DNA of 5,869 nt, taken from Bacteroidota bacterium (GTDB lineage Bacteria; Bacteroidota; Bacteroidia; Bacteroidales; JAAYUG01). This document shows positions 1-5,869 of this stretch, piece after piece (position 1 is the first letter of the stretch; the number at the start of each line of letters is the position of its first letter). The stretch is taken from positions 1 to 5,869 of the forward strand of contig JAKAMP010000206.1 of assembly GCA_021812865.1 (NCBI GenBank), read 5' to 3'. Under the pieces are notes generated by a model, which saw only the letters and a list, made by a program, of their open reading frames with translations, was not told where the DNA came from and made no database searches. A program made the translations under genes and the position numbers.

Positions 1-1319
1 CACGCGGCAATGGCGCCGCCCAGGGATGGTTCTGTTCCCGCGCCCATCTCATCGATCAGGATAAGGGTATCTTCCCCGGCATGACGGAGGAAGTTCTTCA
101 TATTGACAAGGTGTGAGCTATAGGTGCTCAGGTCGTTTTCGATGGACTGCTCATCTCCGATATCGATGAATATATTGCTGAAGATGCCGAATTCGGAACC
201 TTCCTTTACGGGGACCAGTAGTCCGCACTGGAGCATGTATTGCAGGAGACCGGTGGTTTGCAGGCATACCGATTTCCCGCCGGCGTTGGGACCCGAAATG
301 ACCAGGATTCTCTTTCCGGCTTTAAGTGCAATATCCAGGGGAATTACAGGTTTATCTTCCCGCCGGTGGTTGAGGAAAAGCAGGGGATGATAAGCCTGCT
401 GCCAGTTCACTACCGGAAACTGCTCGATAACCGGCTTCAGGGCATTGATATCGATAGCAAAAAGGGCTTTTGCGCGGATAAAATCGATGGTTCCCATGAA
501 CTCATAGGAGGCAGCCAGCTCTTCCACGTAGGGCCTGAGAAAATCAGTAAACAGGGTAAGGATATGAATGATCTCGCGCTGTTCGGCATAGGCCAGTTCT
601 TTGATCTCGTTGTTGACCTCCACCACCTCGGCAGGCTCAATAAAACAGGTTTTCCCCGTGGAAGATTCGTCATGGATCAGGCCTTTCAGCTTTCGCTTAT
701 CATTGGCATTCACGGGAATCACCATTCGTCCGTCACGGATGGTTACCTGGGCATCCTTCTCCACCCAGCCTTTCGACATTGCCTCGCGCATCACAGCCTG
801 CAGCCTTTTTCCAACATGGTCCTGTGCATTGCGCATGGACTGCCGGATTCCCGATAGTTCTTTCGAGGCATTATCCTTGATCCTGCCGTTGGAGGTAAGA
901 ATCATATTGATACGATCGATTACTGCCGGATATACCTTCACACCCTGGAGAAGTTTTCGCAGGGCAGGATAGGCTGACTCTTCCCCGGAGCGGAAAAAAT
1001 TCATCAGCGCCTTTATGGTTTCCAGCGACCGCCTGAGATCGAACACCTCCTGCGTCTCAAGATGCATGCCCTCCACCCTCGCTTTTTTCAGGCCGGGTAT
1101 AAGATCGATATAGTTGTCTATAGGAAAATCGCCTTCAAAACGGCAAATATGTACCATTTCGGCTGTCTGCGAAAGCCATTCATCCACCTGTGCGTGCTGA
1201 CTGGTAAAGGAGAACTCCTGGCAAAGCCGCTCTCCCATGGTAGAAAGGCAATGCTTCGTTACCAATTCGCGGATGCGGGTAATCCCGATCTTCAGTTCAA
1301 AATTCGATGGATAGATCAT
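1..1319 (-). CDS. mutS2: MutS2 family ATPase (N-terminal 439 residues, cut by left window edge)
   Basis: The protein begins MIYPSNFELKIGITRIRELV at 1319 and stays open to the window edge. Residues 1 to about 330 form the MutS2 core, lever and clamp region, with the family hallmark HDESSTGKTCFIEPAEVVEV (nt 620-680). The ATPase domain follows: Walker A GPNAGGKS at residues 343-350 (Lys349), an STYSSHL segment, and Walker B LILIDEMGAGTEP with Asp423 and Glu424 at nt 48-53. There is no N-terminal mismatch-recognition domain, which separates it from MutS1. Family members are usually about 780-850 residues, so the rest of the ATPase domain and the expected C-terminal Smr nuclease domain lie outside. 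MutS2 proteins have been linked to control of homologous recombination and, in Bacillus, to collided ribosomes; which role applies here is unknown. The ATG at 1319 is preferred because the N-terminus is family-like and a -7-like element lies 17 nt upstream. It is divergent from the membrane-protein gene. Confidence 0.95.
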   Translation of the reverse strand, partial: MIYPSNFELKIGITRIRELVTKHCLSTMGERLCQEFSFTSQHAQVDEWLSQTAEMVHICRFEGDFPIDNYIDLIPGLKKARVEGMHLETQEVFDLRRSLETIKALMNFFRSGEESAYPALRKLLQGVKVYPAVIDRINMILTSNGRIKDNASKELSGIRQSMRNAQDHVGKRLQAVMREAMSKGWVEKDAQVTIRDGRMVIPVNANDKRKLKGLIHDESSTGKTCFIEPAEVVEVNNEIKELAYAEQREIIHILTLFTDFLRPYVEELAASYEFMGTIDFIRAKALFAIDINALKPVIEQFPVVNWQQAYHPLLFLNHRREDKPVIPLDIALKAGKRILVISGPNAGGKSVCLQTTGLLQYMLQCGLLVPVKEGSEFGIFSNIFIDIGDEQSIENDLSTYSSHLVNMKNFLRHAGEDTLILIDEMGAGTEPSLGGAIAA

Positions 1320-1324
1320 ATTTG

Positions 1325-1394
1325 CTGAAATGCGTGTAAAGATAGTGAAATAAGCGTTCCTTGCGTCACCTCCACCCTGTGATACGCATTTCAG
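1325..1394. repeat. 11-bp inverted repeat in the divergent intergenic region
   Basis: CTGAAATGCGT at 1325-1335 is matched exactly by its reverse complement ACGCATTTCAG at 1384-1394, with 48 bp between. The inner side can extend by one G-T pair and one T-A pair. The left arm lies between the mutS2 -7-like element and its ATG. The right arm lies about 30 bp upstream of the -33 element of the plus-strand gene. The placement would suit paired sites for a regulator of both genes, or an accidental match; no known operator is recognised. Confidence 0.5.
1337..1344 (-). promoter_or_regulatory. Possible -7 element for mutS2 (TATCTTTA)
   Basis: Read on the minus strand, TATCTTTA differs from the Bacteroidota consensus TAnnTTTG only in its last base and ends 17 nt before the mutS2 ATG. 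No TTTG is visible at the expected -33 distance, so this is a weak call supported mainly by position. The leader it implies has no Shine-Dalgarno-like sequence. Confidence 0.4.
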
Positions 1395-1424
1395 TTGATT
1401 CCCATCATAAATTAAACCAGGAAG

Positions 1425-1456
1425 TTTGTTTTGCCAGTACGGGCTACTTATCTTTG
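1425..1456 (+). promoter_or_regulatory. Bacteroidota-type promoter for the membrane-protein gene (TTTG-N20-TATCTTTG)
   Basis: TTTG at 1425-1428 and TATCTTTG at 1449-1456 are 20 bp apart, a full match to the primary sigma factor pattern described in Bacteroides (TTTG at -33, TAnnTTTG at -7). A second TTTG at 1430-1433 is too close to be preferred. Sixteen nt separate the -7 element from the ATG at 1473, so the 5' leader would be only about ten nt long. An AG-rich AAAGAGAAA just before the ATG may help ribosome binding. Confidence 0.75.
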
Positions 1457-1472
1457 AATAACAAAGAGAAAC

Positions 1473-2210
1473 ATGAAGATATATTTTCCCGCAATGCGAT
1501 CTGCATTGATTTGGATCAGTCTTTTCAGCATTGCCATGGGTTACCTGGAAAGCTCGGTGGTGGTTTATCTCAGGGAAATACTGTATCCCACGGGATTTGC
1601 CTTTCCGCTTGCACCCATCAGCAACCGGTTGGCGGTTACCGAGATCATCAGGGAGGCTGCCACGCTCATAATGCTCGCCGGTACGGGTATTATTACCGGA
1701 CGTACACGCACCGAAAAGTTCGCATTTTTTCTGTACAGTTTTGCCCTATGGGATATTTTTTATTATGTATTCCTTAAGGCATTGCTTAGCTGGCCAGACT
1801 CATTTTTCACCTGGGACATACTTTTCCTGATCCCGCTTACCTGGACAGGCCCGGTGCTTGCACCACTCATCTCATCGTTTACCATGATCATCCTGGCGCT
1901 GGCCATCATCTTTTTCACTGGCCGGGAGGCCGATGAGCGCTTATCTGCCCGCGAATGGTCAATTCTCGTTGCAGGAGCTCTTGTTGTATGGATTTCCTAC
2001 ATATGGGATTACACCACTTTCATTCTCCGGCACTACGGCGTAGGCGAACTCTGGTCGCTTAGAACCAGCCAGGCCCTGTACGATCTGTCTATGAAATATA
2101 TCCCTGTATCCTTTCCATGGAAAGTATTCATGTTTGGAGAAATTCTGCTTCTTGCCGCCATTTTTCTGTATGTTTCGCGTCTCAGAAGCGGAAAAGCAAC
2201 AAATAAATAA
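1473..2210 (+). CDS. Uncharacterised multi-pass integral membrane protein, 245 aa
   Basis: I do not recognise a characterised family. About six hydrophobic segments are visible: residues 10-32, 54-75, 82-104, 115-149 (long, perhaps a re-entrant or bent pair), 162-184 and 217-236. The tail is basic (SRLRSGKATNK), which would suit a cytoplasmic C-terminus. Polar residues sit in or beside the helices: Glu26 in GYLESSVVVYLRE, Glu58-Arg60-Glu61 at the start of segment 2, and Asp94 in WDIFYYVF. A Pro/Trp-rich stretch, FLIPLTWTGPVLAPL (118-132), is also striking. Such residues suggest a functional core, but no substrate or reaction can be named. There is no cleavable signal peptide, Walker motif or metal cluster. 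The ATG at 1473 is chosen over 1494 because it lies 16 nt after a near-perfect promoter. The gene stands alone: mutS2 diverges from it and the peptidase gene converges on it with no gap. Confidence 0.88.
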   Translation: MKIYFPAMRSALIWISLFSIAMGYLESSVVVYLREILYPTGFAFPLAPISNRLAVTEIIREAATLIMLAGTGIITGRTRTEKFAFFLYSFALWDIFYYVFLKALLSWPDSFFTWDILFLIPLTWTGPVLAPLISSFTMIILALAIIFFTGREADERLSAREWSILVAGALVVWISYIWDYTTFILRHYGVGELWSLRTSQALYDLSMKYIPVSFPWKVFMFGEILLLAAIFLYVSRLRSGKATNK

Positions 2211-4364
2211 TTAATGAGCGATCCCAAGCAGCTTGAACATAAAGGCATATTCGAGGGCGGAGTCTTTGTAATGCTGGTATCTCCCCGATGAACCATGGTG
2301 GCCGGCTTCGAGGTTCATCTTTAGCAGCAGCAGATTGTGATCGGTTTTCATGTACCGCAATTTCGCAACCCATTTGGCAGGTTCCCAGTACTGAACCTGG
2401 GAATCGTGCAGGCTGCCGAGCACCAGCATGGCCGGGTAGGCTTTCGCCTCTATATTGTCGTAAGGTGAATACGACAGAATATAGTCGTAATAAGGCTTCT
2501 CATTTGGATTGCCCCACTCCTCATATTCTCCGGTGGTAAGGGGAAGGCTTTCGTCAAGCATTGTCGTGAGCACGTCGACAAAAGGTACTTCGGCTATTGC
2601 CCCTTTGAACAGATCGGGGCGAAGGTTCACCACTGCACCCATGAGTAATCCGCCAGCGCTGCCACCCATAGCGAACAAGTGAGTCGTGTCGGTATATTTC
2701 TGGGCAATGAGGTATTCTGCGCAGGCAATGAAATCGGTAAATGTATTTTTCTTGTGCAATAGCTTTCCATCGGTATACCAGGAACGCCCCATATCTTCTC
2801 CTCCGCGTACATGGGCAATGGCATATACAAAGCCCCTATTGAGCAGGCTTAGCCGCTCAGGTCTGAAATCAGGTTCTTCCGAAAGACCATAAGCCCCATA
2901 ACCATATAAGAGAAGAGGATTCCTGCCATTCAGCCGGAGACCTTTGCGATATACCAGTGAAATGGGAACACGCGTACTATCGGGCGTCACTGCCCATAGG
3001 CGTTTCGCTTCATAACTTGAGGGATCAAAACCTCCCAGCACCTCATCGCGCTTGAGAAGCTTCTTCTCCATGGTTTCCATGTTATAGTCATATACCGAGG
3101 CAGGCGTAGTAAGCGAAGTGTATTCGTACCGAAGCCATTTCGTATGAAAATCCGGATTAACCGATATACTGGCCGTATAGGTTTCTTCCCCGAAATTGAT
3201 GTAATGTTCTTTCCCGTTGTTTCGATTGATTACCCTCAGGTAGTTGAGTCCGTCCCTGCGTTCATCGAGTACAAGATAATCATCAAAGAGTTCAAAGTTC
3301 TGCAGAAGCACATTTTTCCGGTGAGGGACTATTTCCTTCCATTGCTGCTTGCTTTCTGAACCGACCGGTGTTTCCATCAGCCTGAAATTCGGCGCTTTCC
3401 AGTTGGTAAGGATAAAGAAACTATTACCCATATGTTCAACTGAATACTCATGATTTTTTTCCCGAGGAAGCACACTTTTATATGATTCCAGCGGCTTATC
3501 GGCGTCTATATATAAATATTCATTGGAGGTATAGGAAAGACAAGCTATCATTACATACTTCTCCGATTTCGATTTATACGCTCCGATACTGAATGTGGGG
3601 TCATTTTCGGTATAGACTGCAACATCTTTATCCCGGGTAGTTCCCAAAATATGCCGGCAAACTTTGTATGAACGCAGGGTGGTATCGTCAACCAGGGTAT
3701 AGAACACCGTGCGGCTGTCGTTTGCCCAGGCCACCTGACCAATGGTAAGAGGGATAGCAATATCGATGTTTTTCCCGGTTTCGAGGTTTTTGAAGTAAAT
3801 GGTGTATTTTCTACGGCTTACAGTATCCAACCCATAGGCCAGGATTTTATTGTCGGGGCTTACATTCAGCGCTGCTACCTGGCAGAAGCTTCTGCCTTTT
3901 GCCAGGTCGTTTACATTGAGCATAACCTCTTCGGCAGCGTTCAGGGTTCCATTTTTCCGGCAATACAGCGGATATTCCTGTCCGGGGTTATATCGTGAAT
4001 AATAATAATATCCATTGTCGAAATAAGGCACAGTGCTGTCGTTGGGTCGCAGTCTTCCCGTAATTTCCCTGAAGAGGGTGTCCTGAAGGCTGCGGGTATC
4101 CTTCATCATGATTTCCGTATAGGCGTTTTCAGCCTGGAGGTAGCGAAGCACACCCGGATTGCCGGGTTGGTTCAGCCAGTAATAATAATCGGTTCTGGTT
4201 TGCCCGTTTGTGGTTAGGTCTTTCCTGATCCGCTGCGCAACAGGAGGCTTGACACCGGGATGGCAACCACTGAACAGCAGAATCAGGATAGAGAGAATAA
4301 TGAAGGTGATTTTCTGCCGGGATGAAAAAAACAGGCGGATTGGATGATGCATAAACAGGATCAT
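2211..4364 (-). CDS. ptrB: Oligopeptidase B-like S9 serine peptidase, predicted lipoprotein, 717 aa
   Basis: This is a prolyl-oligopeptidase-fold serine peptidase. Members of the oligopeptidase B branch cut short peptides after Arg or Lys. The N-terminus has a basic region, a hydrophobic stretch (FIILSILILLF) and lipobox LFSGC with Cys34. An N-terminal YYYWL motif (60-64) precedes a beta-propeller at roughly 105-445 and the alpha/beta-hydrolase domain at about 450-717. The triad is Ser569 in GGSAGG, Asp654 in GSLHDSQV and His689 in EAGHHGSSGR. These spacings match E. coli PtrB numbering from memory (532, 617, 652) without gaps. By the same offset the P1-pocket acids are Glu613 and Glu615, and the P2 acids are Glu497 (Asp in PtrB) and Asp499. 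Length fits the family plus a signal peptide. No acidic surface-export signal follows Cys34, so a periplasm-facing lipoprotein is inferred. Met5 (nt 4352) is an alternative start. A -7 element lies 13 nt upstream of 4364. Confidence 0.94.
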   Translation of the reverse strand: MILFMHHPIRLFFSSRQKITFIILSILILLFSGCHPGVKPPVAQRIRKDLTTNGQTRTDYYYWLNQPGNPGVLRYLQAENAYTEIMMKDTRSLQDTLFREITGRLRPNDSTVPYFDNGYYYYSRYNPGQEYPLYCRKNGTLNAAEEVMLNVNDLAKGRSFCQVAALNVSPDNKILAYGLDTVSRRKYTIYFKNLETGKNIDIAIPLTIGQVAWANDSRTVFYTLVDDTTLRSYKVCRHILGTTRDKDVAVYTENDPTFSIGAYKSKSEKYVMIACLSYTSNEYLYIDADKPLESYKSVLPREKNHEYSVEHMGNSFFILTNWKAPNFRLMETPVGSESKQQWKEIVPHRKNVLLQNFELFDDYLVLDERRDGLNYLRVINRNNGKEHYINFGEETYTASISVNPDFHTKWLRYEYTSLTTPASVYDYNMETMEKKLLKRDEVLGGFDPSSYEAKRLWAVTPDSTRVPISLVYRKGLRLNGRNPLLLYGYGAYGLSEEPDFRPERLSLLNRGFVYAIAHVRGGEDMGRSWYTDGKLLHKKNTFTDFIACAEYLIAQKYTDTTHLFAMGGSAGGLLMGAVVNLRPDLFKGAIAEVPFVDVLTTMLDESLPLTTGEYEEWGNPNEKPYYDYILSYSPYDNIEAKAYPAMLVLGSLHDSQVQYWEPAKWVAKLRYMKTDHNLLLLKMNLEAGHHGSSGRYQHYKDSALEYAFMFKLLGIAH

Positions 4365-4479
4365 GAATGGCTATATGCAAACATACGTTAAAATCCGGAC
4401 ATCTTCATGCCGAGTCAGTCAGATTGCCAGAAAATCAATAAGTAAGGAAGTCGGGTAATGATTGGGAACGTTTGTGGTA
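4365..4479. other. Intergenic gap between the DegV-fusion and peptidase genes
   Basis: This 115-bp non-coding stretch separates two genes on the minus strand. Apart from the TATGTTTG element near its left end, I see no stable hairpin with a T tract, no RNA-like structure and no repeat. Transcription may continue from the DegV-fusion gene into the peptidase gene, but the internal promoter element favours separate control. Confidence 0.5.
4378..4385 (-). promoter_or_regulatory. -7 promoter element for the peptidase gene (TATGTTTG)
   Basis: The minus-strand octamer TATGTTTG is a full match to TAnnTTTG and ends 13 nt before the ATG at 4364. No TTTG is seen 19-21 bp upstream, so the -33 box is weak or absent. 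It suggests that the peptidase gene has its own promoter rather than depending on the kinase/DegV gene upstream. The very short leader lacks a Shine-Dalgarno sequence, leaving the Met5 codon at 4352 possible as the true start. Confidence 0.55.
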
Positions 4480-5869
4480 TTATACCATGGTAATCATGGC
4501 CATGGCAACCGTTCCCGGTCCGACGTGAACACCCAGTACAGGCGATATATCGAGAATGGCAACGGGTTTCTTCCCGGAAATGATTTCCATCTGGTTGGAA
4601 AACCATTGTGCTTTCTTTTCGCTGTAGGCATGCATCACGATGTAGTTCCAGATACCAGCCTTGTCAACCATATTTCTTGCTTTCTGAAGCGCTTTCTGCA
4701 TATTGGCATCGTGACTGAAAGCATTTTCCATTTTAACGACCTGTCCTTCACCGTCGAGAGTGATCACCGGTGTAAGGTTCAACAGTTTGGCGATGGCTCC
4801 CTTTGCCGGACTTAACCTTCCTCCTCTTACCAGGTATTTGAGAGTTTTAACGCTCGCGAAGAGTTGTGTTTTGGGGATAGTTTTTGTAATCATCTCAACT
4901 ACTTCGGCATGGGTATGACCTTCCGCGATAGACTGGGCTGCTTTGAGAACCAGCAAACCCAAACCCCCTGAAAGATTCTTCGAATCGATCACCGTGATTT
5001 TCTTGTCAAATTCCTGGCTGATTTTCTGGGCCGATTTCACTGCATTTCGGAAAGTGCCACTGAGTCCCTGCGGCAGGTGCAAAGCGATTACGCTGTCGTA
5101 ATGCGATGAAAGATGGGAGAACAGGTTTTCGAAAGTCTTGTCGTTTGGCTGTGCCGAAGTGGGATGTGTGTCCTCCAGTTGCAGCAAACGGTAAAACTGT
5201 TCAGGGTGAATGGTCACTTTATCGAGGTAGTGGTTATCGCCGAAGAAAAGATTCATCGGGACAACATGCACCTGGTATTGATCGAGGATTTCGGGGGACA
5301 GGTCGCAGGAAGAATCCGTAACGAGGGCAATGGGCCACTTGCGGTGATGCGCAATCTCGTATTGTTTCTGCATGTCGTCAGCCTTCTGATAGGTAAGCGT
5401 ACCGAAATCGCGAAGTTTGGCAAGAAGTTCCTGGGGTTTGTCGGTATGGATATGAAAACGCATCATCGATTTGGAACCGGCGATTACCGTAGAGTCGCCA
5501 TATTCCTGGGCAATGGCGCGAAGCTTATTCTTGTCGATGTTGTTACCCCTGATCAGGGCTTCGGTGCAAAAACGGAAGGTAAATGAATCATGGTCAATAT
5601 CGGCATCGGAAAACCGTACATCCACCGACTCGTTCTTAATGCTGAAAAGTTTGCGAAGGTTACCAGTGCGGATAAACTCGATGATCCCTTCCAGGAATAG
5701 GACAAATCCTTTTGCCCCGGCATCGACCACATTTGCTTTAAGCAGGACACTGAGTTTTGCAGTGGTATCCATGAGGGAGCGTTTCGCGACTTCCAACGAC
5801 TGCACCATCAGGCTTACGAAATCGTCGGTGGAATTGCGGTTTGTCCATATATAGTCAGCCCACTCGCGG
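4480..5869 (-). CDS. FakA-like (DhaL + middle domain) and DegV/FakB-like fusion protein, N-terminus cut by right window edge
   Basis: The frame is open to the edge, so the Met at 5808 is internal: 20 further codons precede it. Numbers here count from that Met. Residues 1 to about 55 are the end of a DhaL/DAK2 kinase domain (KANVVDAGAKGFVLFLEGI). Residues about 75-155 resemble the middle domain of fatty-acid kinase FakA/YloV: FCTEALIRG, GDSTVIAG, HIHTDKP, then ADDMQKQ. Cys81, His119 and His121 match the zinc ligands I recall for FakA. Residues 159-442 are a full-length DegV domain: VTDSSCDL, HPTSAQP, GLSGTF (Ser250), VIDSKNLSGGLG, LVRGGRL and GVHVGPGT (His428). DegV/FakB proteins hold a fatty acid that FakA phosphorylates to an acyl-phosphate for membrane lipid synthesis. 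One chain with both suggests a self-contained cytoplasmic acyl kinase, but the ATP-binding N-terminus is outside the window and activity is inferred. The FakA C-terminal domain seems replaced by DegV. No terminator is seen downstream. Confidence 0.92.
   Translation of the reverse strand, partial: REWADYIWTNRNSTDDFVSLMVQSLEVAKRSLMDTTAKLSVLLKANVVDAGAKGFVLFLEGIIEFIRTGNLRKLFSIKNESVDVRFSDADIDHDSFTFRFCTEALIRGNNIDKNKLRAIAQEYGDSTVIAGSKSMMRFHIHTDKPQELLAKLRDFGTLTYQKADDMQKQYEIAHHRKWPIALVTDSSCDLSPEILDQYQVHVVPMNLFFGDNHYLDKVTIHPEQFYRLLQLEDTHPTSAQPNDKTFENLFSHLSSHYDSVIALHLPQGLSGTFRNAVKSAQKISQEFDKKITVIDSKNLSGGLGLLVLKAAQSIAEGHTHAEVVEMITKTIPKTQLFASVKTLKYLVRGGRLSPAKGAIAKLLNLTPVITLDGEGQVVKMENAFSHDANMQKALQKARNMVDKAGIWNYIVMHAYSEKKAQWFSNQMEIISGKKPVAILDISPVLGVHVGPGTVAMAMITMV

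Noticed and set aside
240..857. 205-codon plus-strand open frame
   Set aside because: It lies antisense to mutS2, whose translation carries unmistakable MutS2 motifs. The plus-strand translation shows no domain or family signal, and no promoter is seen.
1361..1777. 138-codon plus-strand open frame overlapping the start of the membrane-protein gene
   Set aside because: It shares DNA with the 1473-2210 gene in another frame, begins upstream of that gene's promoter, and gives a low-complexity His/Gly/Tyr-rich translation typical of an out-of-frame read.
2287..2319. 8-bp inverted repeat GATGAACC/GGTTCATC with a 17-nt loop, a possible terminator for the plus-strand gene
   Set aside because: It lies inside the peptidase codons around the catalytic His (Met683 to Ser693), the stem is only half GC, and no T tract follows. 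It is best explained as coding sequence.
3990..4195. Short AAT/TAA trinucleotide runs near 4000 and 4180
   Set aside because: They encode the Tyr-rich YYYYS and YYYWL motifs of the peptidase. The latter is a normal family feature, and the runs are too short to call microsatellites.
4483..4506. Overlapping palindromes TACCATGGTA, CATGGCCATG and GCCATGGC at the end of the DegV-fusion gene
   Set aside because: They come from the codons for the C-terminal AMAMITMV (alternating ATG, GCC and similar codons). They are short and lack a T tract, so they are not a terminator or operator.
5113..5586. 157-codon plus-strand open frame
   Set aside because: It is antisense to the FakA-middle/DegV coding region and has no start signal or recognisable protein features.
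5808..5808. Met at 5808 as the true start of the DegV-fusion protein
   Set aside because: The frame stays open to the window edge, the upstream codons fit a DhaL helix, and starting here would delete most of the kinase domain.

Overview
The window looks like ordinary chromosomal DNA from a member of the Bacteroidota. The basis is the promoter style (TAnnTTTG -7 elements, one with a well-placed TTTG -33 element), short 5' leaders with little or no Shine-Dalgarno sequence, mid-range GC by eye, dense coding, and the character of the proteins. I see no rRNA, tRNA, CRISPR array, insertion sequence, phage gene or integration site.

Layout, left to right. (1) Positions 1-1319, minus strand: the N-terminal 439 residues of MutS2, cut by the left edge just after the Walker B motif. 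(2) 1320-1472: a 153-bp divergent intergenic region with a near-consensus promoter for the plus-strand gene, a weaker -7-like element for mutS2 and an 11-bp perfect inverted repeat. (3) 1473-2210, plus strand: a 245-residue integral membrane protein that I cannot assign to a characterised family. (4) 2211-4364, minus strand: a 717-residue oligopeptidase B-like S9 serine peptidase with a lipoprotein signal peptide. It meets the membrane-protein gene tail to tail with no base between the stop codons. (5) 4365-4479: a 115-bp gap with a perfect TAnnTTTG element for the peptidase gene. (6) 4480-5869, minus strand: the C-terminal 462 residues of a protein that joins DhaL/FakA-like kinase segments to a complete DegV/FakB-like fatty-acid-binding domain, running off the right edge.

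The genes do not form an obvious pathway. MutS2 (recombination or stalled-ribosome handling), the peptidase (envelope peptide breakdown) and the kinase/DegV protein (probably exogenous fatty-acid activation) look like independently transcribed housekeeping genes. The item most worth attention is the single-chain FakA-FakB arrangement. The orphan membrane protein and the divergent control region come next. I found no defence system, toxin-antitoxin pair or other clearly new multi-gene system.
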